From: Noviherbaspirillum humi
GTDB lineage: Bacteria; Pseudomonadota; Gammaproteobacteria; Burkholderiales; Burkholderiaceae_D
Reading direction: 5' to 3'
NCBI RefSeq assembly: GCF_900188095.1
Contig: NZ_FZOT01000018.1
Coordinates: 1-64,000, forward strand
DNA: 64,000 nt
Part shown: in pieces, positions 1 to 7,660 of the stretch
Layout of the letters: each line of letters starts with the position of its first letter
Position numbering within the stretch: position 1 is the stretch's first letter
Position numbers and translations under genes: made by a program
The notes under the pieces: generated by a model
The model's database searches: none
What the model was told of the DNA's origin: nothing
What the model saw: only the letters and a program-made list of their open reading frames with translations

Positions 1-150
1 GACGGCCATCCCGATGAAGGCGGAGTGCCGATAGGGATAGCCTCTACAGACTTGGAATCAGAGGATGCTCTTGACATGCTGCTGGCGTCTGAAAAGCTCG
101 CTCGGGAGTTAATTGGAGCGATTTCGTTGACGAGCGGGAGAAGGCGGTAA
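1..150 (+). CDS. 3' end of an unidentified gene (partial)
   Basis: Frame 1 is open from the first base of the window to a TAA at 148-150 and encodes 49 residues beginning DGHPDEGGVPIG and ending TSGRRR. The peptide is acidic and helical-looking, with a basic tail. The start lies upstream of the window, so no domain can be assigned. It converges with the small minus-strand gene that ends at 157. The frame alone is weak evidence, but the composition looks protein-like. Confidence 0.4.
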   Translation, partial: DGHPDEGGVPIGIASTDLESEDALDMLLASEKLARELIGAISLTSGRRR

Positions 151-156
151 TACCAC

Positions 157-405
157 TTATCTAAGAAAACTTAGGGGTAAATTGCCCTCGAAATTGCCTA
201 AACCAGCCGCTTCGGCTTGCCCATAGCGGCGAGCTTTTTCCCATAGAACGTCCATAGTTTCCTTCGTGCGTTCCCGATCCGCTGGCAGCTTTGCGAGCAG
301 CTCGGCGAAGCAAATCATTGCGTTCTGTTCGGCTTGCGAGAGCTTATCGAAATGGATCAAAAGCTCTTCCGTATGCGAACCAGCTTGAGTCGCTATGTCT
401 TTCAT
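157..405 (-). CDS. Small hypothetical protein, 82 aa
   Basis: An 82-residue frame starts at an ATG (complement of 403-405). The protein looks soluble and mostly helical (segments such as LSQAEQNAMICFAELLAKLP and MDVLWEKARRYGQAEAAG), with no signal peptide or membrane segment. No clear Shine-Dalgarno sequence precedes the ATG. I do not recognise the family. It sits in the less GC-rich accessory segment at the start of the window. Confidence 0.4.
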   Translation of the reverse strand: MKDIATQAGSHTEELLIHFDKLSQAEQNAMICFAELLAKLPADRERTKETMDVLWEKARRYGQAEAAGLGNFEGNLPLSFLR

Positions 406-503
406 GGCTATCAGTGTTGATTTGCGTCAATCAATGCTAAACCAAAAATGTTTTACGAGCCATTTTTTCTGCATTCGAGGAACCCAATCGGTTCAAAGAG
501 CGC

Positions 504-531
504 AAAAAACCCGGCGTCTTTCGAGGCCGGG
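504..531 (-). terminator. Rho-independent terminator after the 589-861 gene
   Basis: A 6-bp GC stem pairs 510-515 (CCCGGC) with 526-531 (GCCGGG) around a 10-base loop. On the minus strand it is followed by six T residues (A-run at 504-509 on the plus strand). It lies about 60 bases beyond the stop codon of the minus-strand gene at 589-861, the expected place for its terminator. Confidence 0.75.
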
Positions 532-588
532 CAGATCGCTTTGGTCACTTGTTGCACGTCTGACGTTACTCCCCGCACAAGCGGCCAG

Positions 589-861
589 TTAGATTTCCAT
601 CAACCCGCGCAGCATCTTCGAGCGCTGCACCAGGTCATCACGCTCGGTCGACGCCGGCGCCCGCCTGGCGAAGTCGGTCAGGTCCCGCAGCAGCTCGCCG
701 ATCGCCTTTTTTTCTTCGTCGGTCCACGCGGCCTGAGCGACCTTCGCCAACTCCAGTACGGTTTCAGGATCGGCGATGGATTGGAAGGTGGCTCGGCTCA
801 GCGGGGTATCTTTCTCGATGGCTTCGAGGCAGGCTTGTTCGATGACCGGAAGGGCGTGCAT
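589..861 (-). CDS. Small acidic/basic hypothetical protein, 90 aa (intact copy)
   Basis: A 90-residue soluble, helical protein with a charged C-terminal half (runs such as WTDEEKKAIGELLRDLTDFARR). No signal peptide or membrane segment. The best evidence that it is real is a diverged second copy at 2463-2735 in the same orientation and with the same length. That copy keeps the C-terminal protein sequence while many bases differ at silent positions. An intrinsic terminator follows at 504-531. No strong ribosome-binding site is visible before the ATG. Function unknown. Confidence 0.6.
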   Translation of the reverse strand: MHALPVIEQACLEAIEKDTPLSRATFQSIADPETVLELAKVAQAAWTDEEKKAIGELLRDLTDFARRAPASTERDDLVQRSKMLRGLMEI

Positions 862-1299
862 GGATGGGAATCAGCAGCGTGGAGGAGCGTCCAATTATAG
901 CCGCAGACGCATCTCATAATTACTTGCAAGGAAGTGGGTCATACAGAAGTGATACAGACTCACTGGAAGGCCAGTGTTTATGCGGTATTCCTCCCCTTGA
1001 ACTACGGAGTAGTTCGGAATCATGGTCGGGATAATAGCTGGCGAATTAAAGGATAGTGGTAGCAACGTGGTATTGCTAATGCTGAGCAGCTGACCCCCGG
1101 CTTGGGAGTAATCATGGCATTTGGCTTGGTAAACCAATAAAAGCAGCCTTAAAACCAAACTCTTGAAGCGAGCCTCAGCCGCCAAGGACTTTGGTAAAAA
1201 AGTGAAAGTAACCTTAATGGAGAGTAAAAGCAGCTGTCGAAAGAATTTACAGAAGTTGCGATGTTTTTTTTAACCCTTTGTTTTATTTAGAATTTCCTG
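862..1299. other. Intergenic, less GC-rich; no supported gene
   Basis: About 440 bases between a minus-strand small gene and the sigma-54 promoter of the PEP-CTERM gene. A 96-residue minus-strand frame at 895-1185 is open, but it has no ribosome-binding site or recognisable content, so I do not call it. The 3' half is rich in A/T runs, consistent with an upstream activator region for the promoter at 1300. Confidence 0.4.
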
Positions 1300-1316
1300 T
1301 GGGCACAAAAAATGCT
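1300..1316 (+). promoter_or_regulatory. Sigma-54 (RpoN) promoter, -24/-12
   Basis: The sequence TGGGCACAAAAAATGCT has GG at 1302-1303 and GC at 1314-1315, separated by exactly 10 bases. It matches most of the RpoN consensus (TGGCAC-N5-TTGC). Transcription would start near 1327, giving a leader of about 22 bases that contains the AGGGG ribosome-binding site before the ATG at 1349. Established knowledge: PEP-CTERM/exosortase systems often come with the PrsK/PrsR two-component pair, and PrsR is a sigma-54-dependent activator. That pair is not in this window. Confidence 0.7.
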
Positions 1317-1348
1317 ACACCGAGGTTTCTATAAAAACAGGGGAAATC

Positions 1349-2179
1349 ATGAATTTTGTAGGGAAAAACTTTAAGCTTGCTTGCATGCTTAGTTTATTGC
1401 TTGGCGCGGGTTCGGTTCATGCGACTCAGTTCAGCATCCAAGGCAGCGATGTCGTGACCAACAGCGGATATGGTTTTTCGTATTCCGGAGATGGTGGCAA
1501 TCCGACAAATTCCGTCAACGATGCTCGAGGTTCCGTGGGTGACGGCGGCTATGATGCTTTTGATGGTATGGGCTACTTATCCAATACCGGCTCTTTAAGC
1601 GTCACTCGCCGAACTGAAGCGTTTCAATCTTTGAATCTATACCGATGGTTTGACACTTTCACCAACAATACTGGTTCGACCATTACACAAACCATTAACT
1701 GGTGGGGTAATCTTGGCTCTGATGGATACCAAACTACCTATGCCGGTCCAGGTAGTTCTTTCATCAACGTAGACAACAATGGATATGACCCGGTAGGCGC
1801 TTATATCTATGGGAATAACACCTTCGCTAGCACAAGCATGAATTCCTCATGGTATTGCGGTCCAGAGGGTCAGTGGAGCTGTTACGACAATGTCAATATT
1901 TCAACGACGCTTACCTTAGATGCCGGCCAGAGCGCTAGCTTACTAAATTTCGTTTTCTTGGCCAGAGATAATAATGACAGATCTGGTGATGTTGCATTAG
2001 CAACCAACACAGCCGCTAATTTGGTTGCAAATCCTTATCTAGACGGTCTCAACCAAGACGAGCGCTCCCGGATTCTCAACTGGGGAGGGATGCCATCCGA
2101 AGTGCCTGAACCAGGAACCGCAGCACTGCTTGGTCTCGGGTTGTTCGGTTTTATGATGTCGCGGCGCCGCAAGTCTTAA
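1349..2179 (+). CDS. PEP-CTERM sorting-domain exported protein
   Basis: A 276-residue exported protein. Residues 1-25 form a signal peptide ending SVHA before TQF. The body is rich in Gly, Asn, Ser, Thr and Tyr and looks beta-rich. Residues 252-276 are a complete PEP-CTERM tail: VPEPG, a hydrophobic helix, then RRRK. Proteins with this tail are processed by an exosortase (EpsH/XrtA type) and are commonly surface or extracellular-matrix proteins made with exopolysaccharide. No exosortase is in the window. AGGGG precedes the ATG by 6 bases, a sigma-54 type promoter lies at 1300-1316, and an intrinsic terminator follows. Codon use is less GC-rich than in most of the window. The ligand or matrix role of the body is unknown. 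Confidence 0.9.
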   Translation: MNFVGKNFKLACMLSLLLGAGSVHATQFSIQGSDVVTNSGYGFSYSGDGGNPTNSVNDARGSVGDGGYDAFDGMGYLSNTGSLSVTRRTEAFQSLNLYRWFDTFTNNTGSTITQTINWWGNLGSDGYQTTYAGPGSSFINVDNNGYDPVGAYIYGNNTFASTSMNSSWYCGPEGQWSCYDNVNISTTLTLDAGQSASLLNFVFLARDNNDRSGDVALATNTAANLVANPYLDGLNQDERSRILNWGGMPSEVPEPGTAALLGLGLFGFMMSRRRKS

Positions 2180-2202
2180 AACAACTAGAGAATAATGCTT
2201 CT

Positions 2203-2229
2203 AAACCCGCTTCGGCGGGTTTTGCTTTT
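2203..2229 (+). terminator. Rho-independent terminator after the PEP-CTERM gene
   Basis: The stem AAACCCGC (2203-2210) pairs with GCGGGTTT (2215-2222) around the stable tetraloop TTCG and is followed by a T-rich tract (TTGCTTTT). It begins 23 bases after the TAA, so the PEP-CTERM gene is a single-gene transcription unit. Confidence 0.85.
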
Positions 2230-2462
2230 AACCGGCAAACTCTTACTTTGTCATATCCGGAATGGGATATTGCCAGTGCCCGCAGGTCTACTTATCAGGG
2301 TCAATGAAATCACAGAGGTCAGCATTCGTGACCTCAAAATATGACCCGCGAGATTTCTATCGATAGGGGAAGTTGGAATATAACACCTGGCGTGTTGCAA
2401 GGCCGGGCAAACCCATTGGTCACCGATGCACCTCTGACCCTACTCCTGACGCAAGTGGTCAG

Positions 2463-2735
2463 TTAGATCTCCATCAATCCGCGCAGCATCTTCGAGCGCT
2501 GTACTAGGTCATCCCGCTCGGTCGACGCCAGCGACCGCCTGGCGAAGTCGGTTAGATCTCGCAGCAGCTCCCCGAGCGCCTTCTTCTCTTCATCGCTCCA
2601 GGCGGCCTGGGCTATTTGGACGAGCTCTAAGGCAGAGCTTGGATCAACGACGTCGCGGAATGCGGATTAGCCCTCAGGCGTGTATTCCTCGATGACTTCG
2701 AGGCAGGCATTTTCAATGACGGCAAGTGCGTGCAT
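2463..2735 (-). pseudogene. Nonsense-mutated paralogue of the 589-861 gene
   Basis: Read on the minus strand from the ATG at 2735 to the TAA at 2463, this frame gives a 90-codon relative of the 589-861 protein. It opens MHALAVIENACLEVIEEYTP, followed by an in-frame TAA at 2667-2669 after about 22 residues. Beyond that stop, codons still match the intact protein closely, ending QRSKMLRGLMEI with no frameshift. Many differences between the copies are silent. This suggests the copy was maintained for some time and inactivated recently, or encodes a short peptide. The matching 3' flank (2398-2462) has lost the clear hairpin with T-run seen at 504-531. Confidence 0.8.
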
Positions 2736-3089
2736 GGATACAGTGGGTTGGACAGAGGATGGCAGAGTATAGCGGCGGCAGTTTGGGGTCCAGCGTTGTA
2801 TGAAATCGCACGTTGGTCAAAGTGTTGGTACTGGTAGTGATTGCCTTGCAGAGAAATATTAAATATCAAGGCGTTAGATGGTAAATAAGTTGGCACTGGT
2901 GACCGAGATATTCGATCATCTGCTGTGGTGTCATCATGGTCCCCTTCATGTCCTAGTGATTGCGCAATGGCCGCTGCCTGGCCTGGCCTTTGAAAGGCGC
3001 AGGAAAAGCGGTTCGGGCCATGTCGCGTGTCTAGGACAATTTACGATAACCGCGTCGACTCCACATGCCATGTTTTCGGTAAAGAGGCG
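2736..3089. other. Intergenic; nothing supported
   Basis: About 350 bases between the pseudogene and the terminator of the SbcC-like operon. Open frames here on both strands lack ribosome-binding sites or overlap the flanking real genes. This is where base composition switches from the mixed accessory segment to the uniformly GC-rich backbone. Confidence 0.4.
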
Positions 3090-3111
3090 GCGCCGGCATC
3101 GCTGCCGGCGC
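3090..3111 (-). terminator. Strong hairpin just past the SbcC-like gene
   Basis: A perfect 9-bp stem pairs 3090-3098 (GCGCCGGCA) with 3103-3111 (TGCCGGCGC) around a TCGC tetraloop. It lies 2 bases beyond the stop codon at 3114. The following minus-strand bases contain only a short T-run, so it may be a weak intrinsic terminator or an mRNA 3'-end stabilising hairpin. Confidence 0.6.
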
Positions 3112-3113
3112 GG

Positions 3114-5747
3114 TCAGGCGACTACCCGCATCGAGCCGATGCTGCGCGGGACCACGCCGAGATCGTCCCATGCTTCCGGATGGCAGGTGAACAACAGGAT
3201 CTGGTGCCGCTGCATGGCATCGAGCAGCGCACGCTTGATCCGTTCGCGCCGTGCCGCATCGGTATGCACCACCGCATCGTCGAGCATGAGCAGGGTCGGC
3301 ACGCCGGCTTCCTTCAGCAAGTCGGCATAGGCAAGCCGGGTCAGTATGCCGAGCTGCTCCCGGGTGCCGAAGCTCAAGTAATTCAGTTCGGCGCCCCAGC
3401 CATCGCGGTTGAGCAGTGCCGGCGCGAGGTTGTCCTGCAGGTTGAGGTCGGATTGCGGAAACAGACGGCGGCAATAATGGGCCATGCGCTCCGCCAGCGG
3501 CGCCTGCAGCCGCTGCACCGTCCGGTCGCGTTCTTCCACCAGCATGTCGTGCAGCATCGCCAGCGCGTCGGCACGCAGCTTGAGTTCCGCCCGGCGCCGT
3601 TGCAGCTGCTCCACCTCGGCATTGACATCGGCCAGCCGTTCGCCCAGTCCTGAAGCACCGAGCTGCTCCAGCTTGCCGCGCAGCTCGGCCAGCGCCACCT
3701 TCTGCCGGGTATGCGCTTCGCGCTGCAGCGCCGCCGAGCGCTGATAGCGATCGACGTCCTGCTCCCCGGTTTCCGCCGCCAGACGATCGAGCTCCGCCCG
3801 GGCCTGCTCGATGTCCCGTGCATGCGCCTGCTCGGCGGCGACGGCCGAGGCCAGTTCCAATTGCTGTGCCTGGCGCGCGTCGGCGTCGCCGTCCGCCTCC
3901 ATGCGCGCGCGCATCGCCGCCGACTGCTCCTGCTGCATGCGCAGCCTGGCTTCCGCCGCCGCGCGCGCCGTGTGCAATTCCTGCTGGCGGCGCTGGCATT
4001 GCTGCAGCCGCGCAGTGGCTTCGGCGACCGCTGCCTCGGCATCATGCCGCGACGGCGCCGTGCCGACGTCAGGCAGCTGCGCCAACCGCTGCGCCAGCTG
4101 GGCCAGCATGAGCTGTTCGTTCTCCACTGCCCGCGCCAGCGCGTCGCAGCCCTGCGGCGCATGCGCCTGCAGCAGACGCTCAAGGCTTTCCATCTCGCGC
4201 CGGGCATCCTGCCAGCGCTGGAACCTGTTTTCGGCGTCGGCCAGGTTTTGCGCGCCGAGCGCCTGGAGCAGGCCGGCGCGTTCGATGACCAGATCATCAG
4301 CCTGGGCCGCCAACACGGCGCCATCCGAAGCGGCCGGGACGATGCTGATTTCGCCTAGATCCGGCAGGTGCAACAGCGTCCGACCGGTAATCAGTGCCTG
4401 GCCGGTTCCGTCGAGGGTCTGGTCATCCATGCGCAGGGCGCGGCCGGGCTGCAACCGGTATTCGATGCGGGTGGCGCCGGTTTCCAGTCTGGCCCGCAGC
4501 GCGGCGAGCTCCGCTTCCAGCTGGCGCAGGCGATGCAGGGCGTCGACATCGACGGCATCGGCATGGGCCGCCAGGGTGAATGCCTGTAACCGTTCGCCAA
4601 TGTCCCGGGACTGCGCCAGCTGCTGCTGCAGCCGTTCCACTTCCTTTTGTCTGAGGCCGGCTTGCTCCCGCCATTCCTGCGCCTGTTCCGCAGCCAGCGC
4701 CTGCTGCAGCGCGTCGCGGGAGACTTGGATGGCATGCTCGGCCTGTCCCATGGCGCCGCCGAGCTGCGCCAGCGCTTCCGCCGCCTCGGCTGCTTCAATA
4801 GCAGTCCGGCTTTGTCCGGCTTCGAGCGCCGCCAGGGCCGATAACGCTTCAAGCCGCTGTCGCTCGCGCTCCTGCAGCAACCTGATCCGGTCATGGGCGC
4901 CGGCGCGCAGCAACTGAAGCTGCTCCAACCGCACCCTGGCGTCGCGCAGCGCCGCGACCGATACCTTGGCCTGCTCGGCCTTCTGTTCCAGGGCTTCCCA
5001 GGGCTTGCGCCGGGACAGGTCATCATAGTCGGCTTCGAGTTTGCTCAGGCGATCGATCTCGGCCTCGAACTGTGCCTGCTGCAGCTGCAATTGCTGCTGG
5101 TCGCGCAGCGCCCGTTCCAGGTCGGCCTCGACCGCCGCATAGTGCTGAGTCGGCTTTCTCGTTTTTTCGGTGACGAGCTCATGCAGTTCGCGGCGCACCG
5201 CGGCGATCAGCACATCCTCGCCCGCCTCCACACGCGAGCCCGACAGCTGGTTCAGCGCATCGCGCAGATAAGTCGCCGCATGGCCGACCGGATTTTCCAC
5301 GTCCTGCGCCTGCCCCTGCGTTACCCACAGCAGGCCGGGCACGCCGCCATGCTCCGGCGCCGCCGAACCGCGCACCGGCCGCGAGAAGCGCAGCAACTCG
5401 GCCAGCGCTTCTTCGGCTTCTTCCCCCTCCATGCGATGCTGGCCGTCGTGGATCAGCTCGCAGCGGGAACGCACCACGAAGCTCTTGCGCAACAGGTAGT
5501 GGCACGATCCGACCGCGAATTCGGCTTCTATCCGGGGTTGCCCCGAGGATGCCTGCCACGGCACCAGATGGCGCAGGGTGCTGGAACGGTGCTTTTCCAG
5601 GAACAGGGTGCGCACCGCGGTCGCGATGCTGGTCTTGCCGGCTTCGTTGGGGCCGGTGAAGATGTTCAGGCCGGGATCCAGGTCGTCGATGCGGACCTGC
5701 CCGGTGAACTGCTTGAAATCCTCGATCAGCAGGCGCTTGAGCTTCAT
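3114..5747 (-). CDS. SbcC/Rad50-like AAA ATPase (YhaN-like)
   Basis: An 877-residue SMC/RecN-type ATPase. The N-terminus has a P-loop within about the first 40 residues (GPNEAGKTS). The middle is several hundred residues of Gln/Ala/Leu/Glu/Arg-rich coiled coil. The C-terminus has an ABC-like signature (LSFGTREQ) and a Walker B motif (LLMLDDAVVHTD). The arrangement is that of Rad50/SbcC and Bacillus YhaN: two half-ATPase lobes joined by a folded coiled coil, acting with an Mre11/SbcD-type nuclease on DNA ends or hairpins. The frame is open 207 bases further upstream, but ATG 5747 starts the conserved N-terminus. It overlaps the upstream nuclease stop as ATGA, so the two are translationally coupled. 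The exact DNA substrate cannot be read from sequence. Confidence 0.88.
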   Translation of the reverse strand: MKLKRLLIEDFKQFTGQVRIDDLDPGLNIFTGPNEAGKTSIATAVRTLFLEKHRSSTLRHLVPWQASSGQPRIEAEFAVGSCHYLLRKSFVVRSRCELIHDGQHRMEGEEAEEALAELLRFSRPVRGSAAPEHGGVPGLLWVTQGQAQDVENPVGHAATYLRDALNQLSGSRVEAGEDVLIAAVRRELHELVTEKTRKPTQHYAAVEADLERALRDQQQLQLQQAQFEAEIDRLSKLEADYDDLSRRKPWEALEQKAEQAKVSVAALRDARVRLEQLQLLRAGAHDRIRLLQERERQRLEALSALAALEAGQSRTAIEAAEAAEALAQLGGAMGQAEHAIQVSRDALQQALAAEQAQEWREQAGLRQKEVERLQQQLAQSRDIGERLQAFTLAAHADAVDVDALHRLRQLEAELAALRARLETGATRIEYRLQPGRALRMDDQTLDGTGQALITGRTLLHLPDLGEISIVPAASDGAVLAAQADDLVIERAGLLQALGAQNLADAENRFQRWQDARREMESLERLLQAHAPQGCDALARAVENEQLMLAQLAQRLAQLPDVGTAPSRHDAEAAVAEATARLQQCQRRQQELHTARAAAEARLRMQQEQSAAMRARMEADGDADARQAQQLELASAVAAEQAHARDIEQARAELDRLAAETGEQDVDRYQRSAALQREAHTRQKVALAELRGKLEQLGASGLGERLADVNAEVEQLQRRRAELKLRADALAMLHDMLVEERDRTVQRLQAPLAERMAHYCRRLFPQSDLNLQDNLAPALLNRDGWGAELNYLSFGTREQLGILTRLAYADLLKEAGVPTLLMLDDAVVHTDAARRERIKRALLDAMQRHQILLFTCHPEAWDDLGVVPRSIGSMRVVA

Positions 5748-6862
5748 GGCCGCGCTCCCAGGTCGCGCTGCAGGCGCGCCAGCAGCTGCAACGCTTCCGC
5801 CGCCAGGGCGCGCTGCGCCGGATCGTCCTGGGCGGCGTCGAGCCGGGTGACCACCTTGCCGATGTAGCCGCCGCGCGTGCCGAGGGCAGCCATGTCTTCT
5901 TCCGTCGGCAGCAGGCGCAGCGCGCCGAGGTCCGAACGCAGCGCCCGCACGCAAGCCGCGGTTTCTCCCAGCGCGGCTTCCAGCCGCTGGGATGTCGACA
6001 GATCGATGCTGCCTGCCACGCTAAGCGACAGCACGTCGCGTCCGCCCAAGCTTTTCAGGCGCTCGATCAGCCGTTCGACGTCGCTGCCGACGGCAAGGGT
6101 TTCTTCCCACTGGTGCCAGGCGTACTTGCTGCTGCGGTGCTCGGTGATGTGCGGCGGCGCGCCGGGCGCGTCGATCGCCACCTCCAGCACGAAGCCGGAG
6201 CGGTTATTGCGGAAGCGATCGGTTTCGGGCGTGCCGGCGTACCAGGTTCGTTCATCGACTTGATAGACGCCATGCCAGTCTCCCAATGCGAGATAGTCGA
6301 GCCGGGCACGGGTCGACCGATCGGCGGCGATCGGGTTGCCGGAATCGATGCTCTCCGCCAGGCGCTGAGTGACGCTGCCATGGGACAAGCCGATGCGGAA
6401 ATGGCCGGGCGGCGTGTCGGCGCCATCGAAGAATTCGGTGACATCGTCGAAAGTCCGGCGCTGGGTCAGCGGCGCGGCAAGGATGGAAAAACCTTCGGCG
6501 AAAGGCATGACCTGGGGCTGCAGCAGCAGGCGGACGTTGGCCGGCACGCAGCCGAGGCGCATGGCGCGGGTCCAGACGCTTTCCGGGATCGCCGCATCGT
6601 GATTCCCCGGAATCATGATCCAGTGTCCGCTGAATAAGGAAAGGGCAGCGAACAGGCGCCGGATCACCTTGTCGGTGACCGTTTGCTGGTCGAAGACATC
6701 GCCTGCCACCAGCACCGCATCCACCTGCCTCTCCACCGCCAGCCTGGCAATGGCTTCCACCGTCTCGAAACGGGCTTCCGCCAACAGCGCACCTTCCTCG
6801 GCGGCGAACTGCCCGAAACGGGTGCCGATCTGCCAGTCAGCGGTGTGCAGGAATCGAATCAT
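5744..6862 (-). CDS. SbcD/Mre11-like metallophosphoesterase (YhaO-like)
   Basis: A 372-residue calcineurin-like phosphoesterase carrying the Mre11/SbcD motif series in order: HTADWQIG, AGDVFDQQ, PGNHD, a GLSHGS histidine motif and LGDWHG. These supply the two-metal site of a DNA exo/endonuclease. The C-terminal part has no clear catalytic motif and would hold the capping and ATPase-binding region. It is the first gene of a two-gene operon with the SbcC-like ATPase, sharing an ATGA overlap. I start at ATG 6862, giving MIRFLHTADWQ, because the longer frame begins at a TTG and adds only seven residues. No strong ribosome-binding site is visible. Likely role: processing of double-strand breaks or palindromic DNA. 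Confidence 0.87.
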   Translation of the reverse strand: MIRFLHTADWQIGTRFGQFAAEEGALLAEARFETVEAIARLAVERQVDAVLVAGDVFDQQTVTDKVIRRLFAALSLFSGHWIMIPGNHDAAIPESVWTRAMRLGCVPANVRLLLQPQVMPFAEGFSILAAPLTQRRTFDDVTEFFDGADTPPGHFRIGLSHGSVTQRLAESIDSGNPIAADRSTRARLDYLALGDWHGVYQVDERTWYAGTPETDRFRNNRSGFVLEVAIDAPGAPPHITEHRSSKYAWHQWEETLAVGSDVERLIERLKSLGGRDVLSLSVAGSIDLSTSQRLEAALGETAACVRALRSDLGALRLLPTEEDMAALGTRGGYIGKVVTRLDAAQDDPAQRALAAEALQLLARLQRDLGARP

Positions 6863-7623
6863 GGGAGCGGAAGGCCGATGCAAAGCGTTGGACTATACCA
6901 AAACTTGTCGCCGAGCAGGCTTATGCATGTACCTTTGCATGAAGCCAACAACATCGGCTATTTCGCATTGAGTCACGGCTAAGGCATGGGTTCTTGTGCA
7001 AGCTCATGGATGAGGCACGAAGATGAGAGCACTGATTCGATTTCCCTTTAAACGAACTATCGGCAAACGCCGTTGCGACCGATGCCTGGCGCGCTCCAGG
7101 TTGGCGATGCGGACGGCAGTTCGGGTCGCTCCAAACACAGACAAGCAGTAAAAAGGTGCCGGCACAAATAGTTCGGATTTCGAAATTTTAAAATCCAAAG
7201 CTCATGAGAAGCCGTGATCGAACGAGATGCTCTTGATTGCTTCGCCTCCTTGCGGCGGATTCCTGGCGATGGCGCCTTGCTGGCATGCCGCGACCGAGTA
7301 GTCCGATTAGCATGTATTCATTCGCGTTTCTGGTTCGCGCCGCTATTCAGATGGGTGCCGGACCCGGCCTATGTGAGGCCGGACAGCAGCGGGCCGGCAC
7401 CTGGTTTGGCTCGAATGGCGAACGAGTGCGCAACCGAAGAAGGCGGCGCCGCGGCATGCTGCCTGAACAGGCAAGCCGTGCCGCGCACCCCAGTCTCGGC
7501 TCTAGGCTTCAACCAGCGTGGCAGAGAGCGCCGAAGCTTTCAGGCGCTTATGGCGCCAAACGACAGAGCAGGCAGGGGAAAAGTGAGCCGCAAGCGAAGC
7601 GGATTTTGCGCAAGGCGGGAGAA
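6863..7623. other. Intergenic, about 760 bases; no supported gene
   Basis: Frames of 156-160 residues on the plus strand around 7214-7707 run into the LysR gene on the other strand. They are Arg/Cys/Trp-rich in the way of shadow frames, and none has a ribosome-binding site. I see no transposase remnant, RNA gene or repeat. It may be a degraded gene. Confidence 0.4.
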
Positions 7624-7653
7624 ATGCTGCGGGTTATGGACCGCCCGCAGCAT
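7624..7653 (-). terminator. Hairpin beyond the LysR gene
   Basis: A perfect 10-bp stem pairs 7624-7633 (ATGCTGCGGG) with 7644-7653 (CCCGCAGCAT) around a 10-base loop, 7 bases past the LysR stop codon. No T-run follows on the minus strand, so termination would need Rho or another signal. Confidence 0.5.
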
Positions 7654-7660
7654 CGACTGG

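Larger units (their letters stand above)
521..2735. repeat. Diverged direct repeat (521-861 and 2398-2735) bracketing the PEP-CTERM gene
   Basis: About 340 bases at 521-861 are repeated in the same orientation at 2398-2735. Each copy covers the small gene plus roughly 65 bases of its 3' flank (both contain GGCCGGGCA, a TTGGTCAC-like block and CAGTTAGAT). Between them lie only the PEP-CTERM gene and its signals. The copies are clearly diverged, so this is an old duplication or two insertions. No terminal inverted repeats were seen. Confidence 0.65.

Noticed and set aside
895-1185. 96-residue minus-strand frame before the PEP-CTERM gene
   Set aside because: No ribosome-binding site and no recognisable domain. 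It overlaps the probable upstream regulatory region of the sigma-54 promoter.
2627-2896. 89-residue minus-strand frame overlapping the pseudogene
   Set aside because: It is out of frame with the pseudogene, which explains the sequence better, and has no ribosome-binding site.
4391-5026. Long alternative frames inside the SbcC-like gene on both strands
   Set aside because: These arise from high-GC codon bias within a coiled-coil gene. They are Arg/Ser/Ala-rich with no domains and lie wholly inside a well-supported coding sequence.
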